From assembly GCA_023634235.1 (NCBI GenBank), contig JAMKCF010000011.1:5908001-5972000 (forward strand): 64,000 bases of DNA, read 5' to 3'. A model generated the notes under the pieces. That model saw only the letters and a list, made by a program, of their open reading frames with translations. It did not search any database and was not told the DNA's origin. Below, piece by piece: positions 35,014 through 48,400 of the stretch (positions are counted from its first letter, which is position 1; the number at the start of each line of letters is the position of its first letter). A program made the position numbers and the translations under genes. This DNA is from Pisaster brevispinus. Its lineage: Eukaryota > Echinodermata > Asteroidea > Forcipulatida > Asteriidae.

Positions 35014-35102
35014 TCCTTCGAGCCGGATTCGAACCAGCGACCTATGGATAACAAACTTCGAGTCACTACAGTCCACCGCTCTACCAACTGAGCTATCGAA
35101 GG
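35014..35102 (-). tRNA. tRNA-Tyr(GTA), 16-nt intron, minus strand
   Basis: Canonical short-intron class. Anticodon complement at 35067-35069. A TTTT run lies about 8 bases after the 3' end. It is the most upstream gene of the minus array, about 1.4 kb from the MAU2 start. Confidence 0.94.
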
Positions 35103-35214
35103 GGTCATGCCTTATGACTTCATTGTGGAATCCATAACTAAACAAGTCAACATTTCCGAAACCAAACTAGACACCACCCTCTTGGAGCGTCGTGCGGGTA
35201 CCAGTACCGAAGCT

Positions 35215-35338
35215 GTACAGCCCGTTTCCGAGTTGGCAAATTACGGCTACGGTTACGGCCACGACTGTTGCTAAGGGTAAGATGACGCGAAAATCTGTAG
35301 ACGTACCCGTAGCTGTAACCACCGACTCCGACACGGTC
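35215..35338. mobile_element. foldback MITE family 1
   Basis: CGTTTCCGAGTTGGCAAATT with TACGGCTACGGTTACGGCCA on one side and CCGTAGCTGTAACCACCGAC with CTCCGACACGG on the other. The core GTTGCTAAGGGTAAGATGAC matches the family. Confidence 0.75.
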
Positions 35339-36299
35339 TCACCGTCCCAGCGGTATAGTCCCCCGGAGCTATTTGGTGACTTCTCGAGGTTAATTGGAAA
35401 GTGACCTGTGTATGTTCAAAATAATGATAGAATAAAGTAAAATGGCTTTAGATTATTGTTGCCAATTTGGTAAGTGAAAATACAAGGACGGGTGAGTGCA
35501 CACAAACAACTTTAAATTCTGTTACAGGAACGGTTGGGCTTAAAGTTCCCAAACACCGTGAATAGCATGATGATGTGGCACATAAAATAAACAACAAACA
35601 ATTAAATATAGGTAAAATTTAAATTAATTCAAATTGCTTGGAACACTTTATGAATCTATTTTTGGATATCACTTGCCGAAACAAACTGGTGGGGGATGGG
35701 GGGGGGGCACTTCCCATTCCTCTCTCCCATGAACTCTCACTGTAGGCTTGCCTCCCCGCTGCCACTGCGGAGGGAAAAGATCCAAACTAGCAAGAAAAAG
35801 ACAAAATTCCCATTTCCTCTCAACAATTTCTAGGCAAATCTTCTTGCCAGATACCTTGGGGATGTATTTTCTCTCGATGTCAATTAAGGATTGAGAGTTT
35901 TAAATTTTACCCGTGGCGTTTATCAATAAATTAATTACTTACAAAGTGCAATGACCTTGATTGTAACTAAGATCTACTCCCCCCCCCAAAAAAAGGGAAA
36001 AAACCCTGTTATGGACTGTCCATTATACAGATGCAAACTGTGAAAAGTGTCTTTAAAGTAGAATGGTGAGATATTCAACAAATTGATGGATATAGGCTAG
36101 ACAAAGATTAACAATAATACAAAACTGTTATTAAAAAACAAGAAGCAAAAAATGCCTAAAAATATATTTTTAAAAGGTAAATCATTTGGGAGTATATTAT
36201 ATTGTTGTCTAACTGTGTCAAAACAATCCAGATTTGAAAATAAATGAATATATTAACAAAATTCACAAGTGTTTCGACTGACTTCAAACAATAGAAATG

Positions 36300-36498
36300 C
36301 CCATTGAACTTGAAAAAGCATTATCTATTCTATTATTAGCATCACCTTAAACTATTCGTGACACCGCGTTCGTGGCCGACAATTCCACAAGAGGGCGCTA
36401 TGTCATTTTTAGCGTCCTTCATCAGAGACAGAAAAATCGTAAATCGTAAACCGGGTGAAAAAATCCACCAGCGGGAAGGCCCAAGTAAAGACCCAAAA
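36300..36498 (+). promoter_or_regulatory. MAU2 5' region / 5'UTR
   Basis: The 140 bases before the chosen ATG stay open in frame, with one further in-frame ATG near 36400 in a weak context (T at +4). No TATA box is obvious. The transcription start is unknown. Confidence 0.4.
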
Positions 36499-39400
36499 AT
36501 GGCGTCTGTGCCACCAATACCGACAGATTCTTGGTACCTGTCTTTACTAGGGATCGCCGAGAGCTTCAGGACAGCAAGCCCGCCCAAAATCAAGCACTGT
36601 ATCCACTGTTTACAGTCCATTTTCCACTTCAAACCACCACCGAGGATCGAGGCGAGAACCCACGTCCAGCTAGGCAGCTTATTGTTCACGCATACGAAGA
36701 ACGTCGAGTTAGCGCGGACACATTTGGAAAAAGCCGTGAGTTTGATTATTATTAATTTATCCAAGGGCCACTTTGTGCTCGAATTTAACCCAAGCCATTG
36801 ACGGACGCAGTAAAGCAATTGTTTCTTATTTGAAATATTCTGTCTAACCGTGAACTAATGATATCTTTTCTCGTTTATTTCCTTCCAAATTTGTAGTGGG
36901 CACTATCGCAGAGTGTATCCTTTTTGCTTCATTACTAAACGTGTGCATATCTTTCTAGTGTGTACTGTACACGGACGTCGTATAGTGTGTGTGTGTATTG
37001 GGTTTTTATTGCATGATGTCAGCCTGTAAGGTCAACACGCATGCGTTCGTGGGCACTGATTATTATGTTGTTGATAATGTGCAATGAGTCTGCATTCAAA
37101 TTCGGTTTATTCATGGCGGAACTACATGAATATTTCAAAAATGAAATGGCAGTCTCGAAAATTAACACATGTTATTGGCTGGTTAGCAGTCAGCCACTGT
37201 AATAGGCACTCTTTGACTTCAACCCCTTCATCACTTTTCATTTGTTCCACTATGTTAAAACAATAGAAGATAATTTGAATATAAATTAAAAATAATAATA
37301 AATTATTAATATTATTATTTTGTTTGTTGACAAAACTGCATCTCCTGGATTATTGTTAACAGGTATTGGTCACAATTCATGAGAATTTGTACCCAAAACC
37401 CTAAAAACCAACAAATAAATAAAACACACAAAGTAATCATCTACAAAAAAAGTACAAATTTGTAAATTCACCAACAAATGCGATTTGGAAGAAACGAGAT
37501 GCAACCAATTAATTTCCAAAGAATTCAGATTGACTTGTGAAATTTATCATCAGCTTTTTATATTTAAACATAGAATTATAAGTAGTTATTTTTAACAAAC
37601 AAATTAAAAAAAAACCCAACAAACATCACATTTAAATGTGACAGAATTAGAACATGGACTTCCTGCAAAAAAAATTGTAATTCAAAGTAATTTGTTCCCA
37701 GTGTACAACACGAGCCCTACTTATGTGGTACATGAATGTAGTTTTATCTTTTTTTTATGATCAGATCCAATCGTAGTTTCTTTGTCACCATAATAGAAAA
37801 ATATCCCACATGCCACACAAGAAAGGCAGACGCATATATCTTTTTATGAGGGTGGAAATGGAATTGTGAAAAGTTACTGTGAATAGGCCATATTTGCCAG
37901 TTAGATTTGAATGACGACCAGAACCCTTTGCTTTGTCACAAGGGAATGCTCAATTTCAATTCATCAGACTAAATTCAGCGGCGCCATGTAAAATTGTATT
38001 TCTCCCTTGGTACTCTTTGTGTGTACTATTTTGGGAGAAAACGACCCCAAGTGTCTGATGAGCCATTAGCGAGCTAGATTTGAACAAAGTCTGGTAAACA
38101 GACTTGCTTAGTCACTAGTTACCACTTAAATTTGAATGCCTCAGACTATAGAGACAGTTGCTATGTCAAGTGGTCCGGGCAAGCTTTTGTATAGCAACCT
38201 CCAGATGAGCAAACCCTGGTACCGCTGTGCCATACTCATTCATTCAAATATGTCTGGGTGTTTGTTGTCTTTAACGTAACTACCCAAATGCTTACCCTGA
38301 ATCATGTGATATACAGGCCTGGAATTTCAACTTTGAGAGGGCAAGGGCACTTCCATTGGAAAATCTTAAAGTCTTTTGGAAACCTATAAAGGGGCACCAA
38401 GGCCAAGACCAGGGGCAACAGAAGCCATGGCCTCCATGGCCTCTGTGTAATTCTAGTCCTGCACATAGCAACTGTTTCATTAGTTTAAGGAATTCAAATT
38501 TGTAAGCGGTATTTTGTTACTAACCAAGTCAAGGTACCAGACATTGTTCAAATCTAACTCGCAAAATTTATTGAATATTATAAGAGCAAAGAATCAGGCT
38601 TGCCAACTTGTGTGCTGAACTGCTGTAGGGGTTTATCTTTTGGTTAACCAGTCCACTCAACGAGTCACTGGTTTACAGTCAGTTGATTTTGCCTTTAGTT
38701 AGTTGTTCAAAGCATGTAGCTGGGCTCAAATTTGGGGAGAAAATCCACAAGACTGTCTCAGGGCTTGTAGCTCAAATATTTAACTGAGGTGAAATTTAAC
38801 AGAATTTATTCTAAAAGACCTGAATCAAAATGAGCAAAAAAAGTGTCTGCACAGCTTATAACGTTGTTTTCATTTGAGTGAGCACTTAGAGAACGTTGAT
38901 CTCATTTGTCTTACGGAAAGATATTTATCAGACTCAAAATCAACATTTGATTTTGAACCTAATTTTTGTTTTGTTCAAGGTATATATTACACAGTGAGGT
39001 ATTGTTATTCAGTTGAAAAGTACCAGACCCCTGGAATTGTCCAGTTAAGAGTTTACTGGCCTGTTGCTAAAACCGCTGGCCTCGGGCCTGCGGTCCTATG
39101 CAAATTTTGAGCCCTGATGCAGTGATAATTGTGCTTTGCTGTATTTTTGAGGAAACTCATTAAGTCTGGTTTCAGCCAGTTAAGTTTTGTAGAATCAATT
39201 TGTATCCGTTGAAATGTAAATTGGTTATTATCCCGAATGATTTTTTTTAGAATGAAAACTGCGGGTATCGGGAGTTGCAAACTAAAAATCTGTCAGTTTC
39301 ATTTGAAGTGAGTTACGTCTTGAAATGGATCGGAGGTAGTTTGGTTCTTGATGGCTCTTTTGTCTTTAAAAGATCTTTTCAGATCACTGATAATTGTGTA

Positions 39401-42400
39401 TGTTTGGCTTATTAGGCCTTAAATTTCATCTTTTAGCGGGCAAGGCCATTTTCATTTGCAAAGGGCACTTCCATTGGACAATCTGAAATTCTAGGGGAAA
39501 CTTTTGATGGGGCACCAAGGCCAAGAGCAGGGGCAATAGAGGCCATGGCCTCCGTGGCACCTGTGTAATACCAGGCCTGGTTTAGAGGTGTCGCAACACT
39601 TGAAACATTTTCACCATTTTCACAAGGATGGTGGGAGGGGGAAAGGTGGAAATGTCAATCATTACCTGGAAATGGGTTCATATGAAAAGTCAACATTTTT
39701 AATAGGGATGGATTGGTACGAAAACATTCATATTCTCTTACACTTGAAAATGTTAAACCATCCCTTATCTTATAGTGATAATAAATGTTATCAGTCAGAT
39801 TTATTTACATTGCATTAAGTGCATTCAAGAATCGGAACAGGTGTTTGGTATGTGTTAGGTAGTCTGACTGTAATCTCTTTTTGAATGCCAGGTGTTCAGT
39901 TGATCAACAGTTTATTTATTTCAAATTAAAAAATACATTGTCACAGTTAGGCACATTTAGCAGATTGAATTGCAGGCCTTGAATTTCAGCTTTAAGGGGC
40001 ACGGCAAGTTCCATTTTGTAAAGGGCACTTCCATTGGAAAATTCTATTGGAAAAGTCTGCAGAAAACTTTTGAAGGGGCACCAAAGTGAAAACCAGGGCA
40101 ACAGAGGCCATAGCATCCGTGGCCTTCATTTAATTCCAGGCTTGGAATTGCACCCAAAATAGCTCAAAGTTGGCAGTGACTAAACATATGACGGTTATGA
40201 TAACGGAATATTTTCAATGAGTGAAACTTTCCTTGACATAGAATGCTATTCAGATTCCATCATTTGAGGACGTCAAGTTTGAAGCGGCAAGCCAGTTAGC
40301 AAGGATTCATGAAAAACAGGTAAGATTTGATACGGTTCTCTCAATCTTAAATCCTATCTACTCCCAAATCCTCCAAACGCAATCCCCCTGTTTTGTCTGA
40401 ACCATGTGTCAGACTCTTGTTCCAAGGTGGGTTTCAAACCAGGGTCCACAGAGGTGAAAGGTTAGGCAATCCAGTCCAAGGTGGGTTTCAAACCAGGGTC
40501 CGCAGAGGTGAAAGGCTAGGCAATCCAGTCCAAGGTGGGATTCAAACCAGGGTCCACAGAGTTGAAAAGGCTAGGCAATCCAGTCCAAGGTGGGATTCAA
40601 ACCAGGGTCCGCAGAGGTGAAAGGTTAGGCAATCCAGTCCAAGGTGGGTTTCAAACCAGGGTCCACAGAGTTGAAAGGTTAGGCAATCCAGTCCAAGGTG
40701 GGATTCAAACCAGGGTCCACAGAGTTGAAAGGCTAGGCAATCCAGTCCAAGGTGGGATTCAAACCAGGGTCCGCAGAGGTGAAAGGTTAGGCAATCCAGT
40801 CCAAGGTGGGTTTCAAACCAGGGTCCGCAGAGGTGAAAGGTTAGGCAATCCAGTCCAAGGTGGGTTTCAAACCAGGGTCCACAGAGTTGAAAGGTTAGGC
40901 AATCCAGTCCAAGGTGGGAATCAAACCAGGGTCCACAGAGTTGAAAGGTTAGGCAATCCAGTCCAAGGTAGGACTCACACCAGGTTCCACAGAGGTGAAA
41001 GGTTAGGCAATCCAGTCCAAGGTGGGAATCAAACCAGGGTCCACAGAGGTGAAAGGTTAGGCAATCCAGTCCAAGGTGGGTTTCAAACCAGGGTCCACAG
41101 AGTTGAAAGGCTAGGCAATCCAGTCCAAGGTGGGTTTCAAACCAGGGTCCCCAGAGTTGAAAGGTTAGGCAATCCAGTCCAAGGTGGGTTTCAAACCAGG
41201 GTCCACAGAGTTGAAAGGTTAGGCAAACCAGTCCAAGGTGGGAATCAAACCAGGGTCCACTGAGTTGAAAGGCTAGGCAATCCAGTCCAAGGTGGGTTTC
41301 AAACCAGGGTCCGCAGAGTTGAAAGGCTAAGCAATCCAGTCCAAGGTGGGAATCAAACCAGGGTCCACAGAGTTGAAAGGTTAGGCAATCCAGTCCAAGG
41401 AGGGATTCAAACCAGGTTCACCATTGGGTAACTGAGCCATGGGACAATCCTATACTACCCTGTAGAGAAAACTTGTCTGTGTGTTCTGCTAAAAAAACTA
41501 AACTGTCGTCCCCAGGCAATCAAGATAAGGGGCTCAATATGTTGTTAGGTTCAAGACATGTATACTCCTAACTTATCAGTTGTAAACCTGAGTTTGTAAA
41601 TTCTTGTTCCCTGCAGAGCCAGTTACATCTTGCAAAACAAATCTTGCGCAAAGCCATCGGTATATCTCAACAGTCAGCGTACTGGCACTGTCTTCTTCTG
41701 TTTCAGCTTGCAGTAAGTGTTTCCCCCTCCCCCCACCCCCTATAAACAAATTAATTAAATATTGTGCGTAATTTAGAACTTTTCTAAAATCCTCTCGGTC
41801 ACCATGGCTTCATTTTCACCATGTCTTTTTGAACCAGTGTACTCATTACTCTCCTGCCCAACTGGCTCTTGCCGCAAAATCCCACAGGAGACTGTGGAGA
41901 CTTAAGCCCACAGTACACTCCTAATGCTATTGCTAGCCCGGAAGGTATTGTACTTAGCACATTGAGACGCCCATCGGGTGTGATAAAGCACTGTATAAGA
42001 ACTACTTATAATTATGACTATAGGCTAGTGATGTGATAGATCCGATTTGTAGTCAGCTATGTGGTTTATTTTTTCCTTTTTTTTTTTGCAGCAAATTCAC
42101 ACACATGAAAAAGATTTCATCTCAGCATGTGAACTCCTGGGTGTAGGTGCGGATTATGCGGTGGTAGCCGGCTCGGAATACACAAGGGCCCTCTTCCTGC
42201 TTAGTAAAGGAATGGTAAGCAGAATTGGGGTCCAACAAAATTGGAGCCGCTAACAGGTCCAGGGCCCAATTTCAAAGAGCTGCTGTAGCACGGAAGTGTG
42301 CTCACCAGAATGAGGTTACCAGCCAAAAAATAGCTTTCTACATGTACCATTTGTGACTGGTATCCTGCTAATTTTTTTGCTAAGCAGAAAATGTCAAAGC

Positions 42401-45400
42401 AATATTTTCTGCTTAAGCAGCGCTATGAAATTGGGCCTAGTTCTTACTTCTCAGGGTATTTATTTGCTACTTATGAATAAGAGACAAACTGTTTTCACCA
42501 TTGTTGTGATATTTTAGCAAGCAGCCGTTATTGAAGGTTGGGTCATCGTTTTTTGACGTTTTGTAGGCAAAATTATCAAGAAGATAAGACTTTTTGTGAA
42601 TACTGCAGCCAGTGATGCAGTTGGTACCCGCTGCCACCTGGCTAAACATGGATGGATTCAACATTCTTTCGAAAATATTGTGACAGGTTTTTGCTGTTCT
42701 CAGCAAGTAGACACTGTATTCAGCTGAAACTTTCACATGTGACTTTTATCACATCTTTCTTTATAATTTTGCCTTAAAAAAAAAGCATAACATTGTCAAA
42801 AACCAACTTAATTTCCTGTCTGTTTTTGGGGGGTTCCAGTTGATGCTGATTGACAAGAAGTATGCCGAGGTCCATCCGGTGTTGTCAACATGTGGGTCCA
42901 TCATCGATAACTACACGGGCAGCGACACTAACAAAGAGTCCCTCAAAGTGTACTTCTTAGTGCTGCAGGTTTGCCACTACCTCATGGCTGGCCAGGTAAG
43001 CACTCTGCTTGATTCACTTGACTTCCATCTCTCCGTGTCGATGTGAAAGATGCTGTAATATTTTTTCCAGCGAGTTGACCAATTATGGTGGCACAACTGC
43101 GCACAGGGCCGACAGTGTAACATGTCTGTGTTCTATATGGACGTATTCACCACATGATATTCGGATGGGACGTAAAGCCGTTGGTCCCGTGTGTTGTGTA
43201 ACGCATGTAAAAGAACCCAGCGCACTTATCGAAAAGAGAAGGGGTCCGCCCCGGTGTTCCTGGTTTGATTGGCAGCATATTGCGCCACAGCACCTTGTAA
43301 ACCTTTACATGGTGCTATAAAGGAATATGTCTCATACTTTAAAATGTCGCTCCACATACCTTGCAGGAAAAAAATACGGAGCGCTTTGATGCACCCCTAG
43401 GGGTGTGATAAAGCGCTATATAAGAACCCAGTATTATTATTATTATAATATTATATGTAGGCTGGCATAGTTTTATGACCCAATTCACCAGGCGTCGTCA
43501 TCACATATCGGGCATGGTATGTCTCTGACGGCCCTAACCGCCTGTGTTAGAGGAAACGCCAGACTGCCCCCTTAATTTGCACCACCAGTGTAATTGACAA
43601 ATGAAATGCCCTGTTACAGGTAAAGAGTGTGAAGACTGCACTGAAAAACCTTCAGCAATCAATACAGACAATAACAATGCTGCATTCTGACGAAGGTAAG
43701 CTCAAAGGAATCTTGTTGTGTTTTTTAGGCTGTGGGTTTTTGGGTTGGTTTTTTTTCTTCAATTTTTTGTTTGTTATGTTTTGTTTGTCTTTTGTTTGTT
43801 TGTTTTGTTTTTTTGTTAAAGTTGTTTTGGGTTTTTTGGTGGTTTTTTTTTTTTTTTTTTTTTTTGGGGGGGGGGGTTGGTTGTTTTTAATGGGTTTTGA
43901 GGCATTGCATGGTGAGGTATCAATGTATATTCAGTTTTGGGTATCACCAGGGAGTAGTTGATAAGCAGGACTGTTCTTTTCAGAAACTAAGCAGTCTCCC
44001 CTGTTCCGAAATCTACACCGGGACAAGTTCTTAAATAAAGAACAAATCTACACAGCAAAGTAGTTATGTACCCATGGTGTTACCGCAAACTGAATATACA
44101 TTGTCGTTGTTGTTGATTTTATGGGTGGGGGTAAACAAATAGAAAACCCTACCATTAGTGGGGTGGGGCATGCCAGTGGGTATCGACAAATGAATGTTTT
44201 GCTGTCGTGTTGGGAGCAATTTTTCTTTTCTGTCAGAGAATTCAAACTCATGTATCGTCACTTCTGTTCTAAAATCTTGAAACTAAGTTTTGTGTTGACT
44301 TTTTCGGCTGATCAACTGTTTTCTTCTTCTTTTTATCAATTAAAAAGAAGAAGACAGTTTCCAGATGTTTCTTTAAAACTTCCAGTAACTGTGCGGAAGG
44401 GATTTGATGAGGGAAATAGTTCCAAAAGTGCTGGGTATGTGCGTAAAATGTACGATCCCCAGCAGCAGATTGCACCTGGTGTGGTGTTTTTATGAAATGT
44501 TTTTTTAGTGTTTTATTTAATGGCAACATTTGACATTGCAATTATCAATTCTTTCCATTGCAGAACCTATTTCAAGTAATCCTGCAGATCTCTTTCACTG
44601 GTTACCAAAAGAGCACATGTGTGTATTAGTCTATCTGGTAAGTAAAATGGCTCCCCACTTCATCTTCCTTAACCCATTGAATCTTTTATCTTATCTTTGG
44701 TTAGTGTACCCCCCCCCTAAACTTCCTGGGCCCAATTTGACAGAGCTTCTTTACGGCTGATTTTGTGCTTAATAATAATATAAACATGTCATTCATAAAG
44801 CGCCTTTTACCAGAGGGTGCAAAGTGCTGGAAAAGGAAATAAGAAAAAAGGTATTTCTGATCAGCAGAGTGCAGGTTCCAGTCCCTGTCGTGACACTTGT
44901 GTCCTTGAGCAAGACACTTAACCATTATTGCTTTGTCCTTCCGATGGGACGTGTAGCCGTTGGTCCCTAGTGTTGTGAAATGCACGTAAAAAAAGAACCC
45001 AGTTACACTTATTGCTATTAGAGAAGGGGTTTGCCCCGGTGTTTCTGGCAGTGGCTGCTGAATGCACCACAGCACATTGTGAATCCTTACAAGTTGTTAC
45101 ATAAATGGGTCTTAGAATTCAAAAACTTCAAAAACATGTCTGGAAATAAATCATGATAAACGCTTGAGAGGCCCGTAGATAAAGCGCTATATAAAAAAAA
45201 CTAGTTACTATTATTATTCGGTGCAAGGGGGTGTAACGCAGCCTCTTTGTTGTTTCTTCGTTGCCAGGTAACGGTGATGCATTCAATGCAAGCTGGCTAC
45301 ATGGACAAGGCCCAGAAGTTCACAGACAAAGCCCTGCTCCAGATCGAGAAGTTGAAGATCTTAGACTCCCATCCCATCCTGTCTGCCTTCCAGCTGATGC

Positions 45401-48400
45401 TTCTTGAACATATTGTCATGTGCCGCCTCGTCATGGGCCAGAAATCACTGGCCGTACAGGAGGTGAGTGACAGACTCAATTTCCCCATTCTGTCATTACC
45501 ATCGATTGAGACCCCGCCCACCACAGTGACTGTCTAGCAACCGTTGATCTGCATTAATACTGACTGGTTAGGACACGTTGCTCTGCCATGCGTCAATGTG
45601 CGCATTTGTTTCGTGGTGGTTTGGAAATTCAAACGCGCAAGTCCTCACACCGATCTGTATGCCACGCAAACAGATGAAGTTTGGTGCAGGGGCAAATTAT
45701 TTTTATCAGTTTTTATTTATTCCTATGTAGTTTTTGAAGAAAATTTGAAAGAAGTTTAATTCAAATATAAAGGGTCCAATAAAGCAATACCAGAAATGTA
45801 TTAATGGTAATATTGTAACGGGATTGTCAATGTGTTAGACTTTTAAGGTAAATGCTGGAAGAAAGCAGAAATGAATGAATTCATTTTTTACGTGAAGCTG
45901 TTAAGCATAAAACACTGTGTACTTTACTCAGAACGGATCAATCAATGTAAATTACATAACAATCTGGCCGAAAGTGTGTTTCCCTGCTTAGCAAGATTTG
46001 TCTGTGCTTAGTAAATTAACCAGAGCAATCTTTCTCAAAGGCTGAATGACAACACAACACACATGCAAATAAAACAAGTATACTAGTGTAACAGAAGCAG
46101 TCAGGTGAAAAGAGAGAGGCTGCCTGGATTTTAAACCCACACTCTCGCATGACCAGGGTCCAATTTCATAGAGCTGCTTAAGCAGAAAATAATGCTCACA
46201 ATCTTTCTGCTAAGCAAAAAATGAGCAGGATACCAGTCACAAATTGTACATGTGGCATGGTGTTTTGGCTGGTAACCTTAATCTGATAAGCATAGTTTTG
46301 TTGTGCTTAGCTGCTTTTTGCGCTTAAGCAGCTCTATGAAATTGGGCCCTGAATGTGAGTCCAGTGAGCTAGACGGCTCAGCATCGATACTCTTCATGTG
46401 GAAGTATGGGTTAATTGACTTTCTTGACTTATTCCTTCAGATTTCACAAGCGTGCCAGGTCTGTTCGCAGAACCCACGGTTACTCACGACGCACGGGGCG
46501 CAGTTGCACACGTTACTCGGGCTCTACTCAATGTCAATGAACTGTATGGAGAGTGCGGAGGCACAGTTCAGTGCAGCTCTCTCAGTGAGTATCGATCCAT
46601 CGTATTAATTTTGGAGTTGACAGGATAATAAATTATTTTGTCTTAGAGCAAACTTGAATCTTCGATTCTGATTGGTCGACCCATTAGCAACAAGAGGTGT
46701 GATATAAACCTATATCGCACGGCCCATATCACACCCTGCGTATTGCGCTGTTCTAACTCCACAAAGATTGCGCTATTTTAAGCTATACGCAAAACGTACA
46801 GCTGTTCCAAAGCCGCATATTGCATTAAGCTGAGCGTCAAGTTTGCTTGAAGATAAATTTGTTATCACACGCGCGCTCGTGGAGTACAGAAAAAAATAGC
46901 ACGTCTGCGTCCCATTTCCACCTCGGCCAGCCTGCGGCCTCATTGGATATGGGAAGCAGAACTGCTATATTATTCCATATTCCAGTCGTCAATTCTTATA
47001 TAGCGCGCATTATCTATGCCTGACGGGCGTCTCAAAACACTGGTTTTATGACATGTATGCAAAGCTACGAATTTGAGGTCTGAGACCCATTTTTAATTCA
47101 CCCTGTAATGGGTTGTACAAAGTGATGCCAACAAATTTGGTTCTAAAAAATGGCAGACCATGTTAGTTCACGAAGTAAAAGGAAAACGGCATTTCGAGGG
47201 ATATTTGTGTGAATCATTATATTCTACTTTTTAAACAGCTTTCCAACCATATTCATTTCATAACAAATGCTTTTATAGCTCAAAGCGCCCAATCCGAAGG
47301 CAATGTTTCCCTTCAAATATGCTAAATTCAAGAATTCCTATTTGTTTACACTTGTTTGTTTGTTTGTTTGTTTGCAGATCACAACACAAACAGAATTATG
47401 GCAGTTTGCATCACTGAATCTGGCAATAGTTTACCTCAGGTCTGGCAATAGGCAGCAGGAGGTACGTGAGAGATTTCCCTCCCATTTAGATTCAACTCCC
47501 ATCCACCTGACTGGTCACAGTACATAACACTGTTTCCGCCTGAGCCCATGTTAGGCTTATTGCTGCATTACAATGAATATCCATTATTTACTGCTTTGCA
47601 AATAAATACACCCAATCAAACTGTGTACCGTTGGAAAGAGCACATCATTGTCTTTAATGTGATACATGTTTTGCCATGTTTCCCATCTCACGTCACAAGT
47701 AATGAGACTACAAAGAAAAACACTAACATTTTGTTCATCTACGGGTTTTCCCGTTAGTTAGGTGCCATCAGTGTTTGTGTGTGTTCTACGGCAAATCTCC
47801 TAAGTAGGCAGATATGGGTTCAAACTTATCTCCCAAAGTAGCATTTTACCTGGAGTGTAAAAGTTTAAATCTTGCTTAAAATACAGAGTGCTTGAAATAC
47901 GACTTTATTGCAGAATCGAGTTACGTCCTTGTTGCACCAACAAGGTGAAATTTTTAATTTTTTTATTTACAATAATTTGGGGTTGAACAAAGAAATATTA
48001 ACTAAATGGAAATTGAACCTGCGACCTCCCAAAATTACCTACAAATTTACTGTTGCTAAGAGTGTTGCTGGGGACGTTCTGTACTTCAACGCATGATGAC
48101 GCGGCGATCCAGCCGTAGCAGCCAGTTGGGACACGGCCTTACATTGAGTTGAACTGGAGGTGAACAAGATGGTCGCTGGTACGAATAATGTAAAAATGTG
48201 TGTTTCTTTCCCCAGTTATTATCGTTATTAGAGAGAATAAATCCAGAGGTCTTACCAACGAACTCTCACAGTCTGCGAGCCGCAGCGTACTACGTCAAAG
48301 GTTTGCAGGCGTTCTTTCAAGCAAGATATAATGAAGCAAAGTAAGTCAGAGTCCTCTGAGCTGGTTTGTTTGTGTGCAAATGTCCGTTGTCTTTTGCCTG

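Larger units (their letters stand above)
36915..40253 (+). other. MAU2 intron 2, about 3.3 kb
   Basis: No exon is seen in this stretch. It contains AT-rich DNA (37260-37800), a family-4 MITE with a nested family-3 element (38068-38566), a family-D copy (38755-39112) and two further family-3 copies (39413, 39973). Confidence 0.7.

Noticed and set aside
36358..36498. In-frame N-terminal extension of MAU2
   Set aside because: Its first codon is GTG, the internal ATG near 36400 has weak context, and the conserved family start lies close to 36499.
38874..39110. ORF with [13 protein letters not shown], reminiscent of LINE endonuclease LTETWL
   Set aside because: The stretch belongs to dispersed family D, whose other copy (19835-20230) does not keep the frame. 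No further endonuclease or reverse-transcriptase motif follows, so a relic is possible but unsupported.
40234..40253. Alternative MAU2 exon 3 start at AATGCTATTCAG
   Set aside because: Using the upstream AG would add NAIQ. With the microexon at 36897, starting at ATTCCA restores the family alignment exactly.
40535..41263. 242-codon plus ORF with 18-residue repeats
   Set aside because: Translation of the 54-bp intronic array, open only because 54 is divisible by three. The conserved MAU2 exons splice around it.
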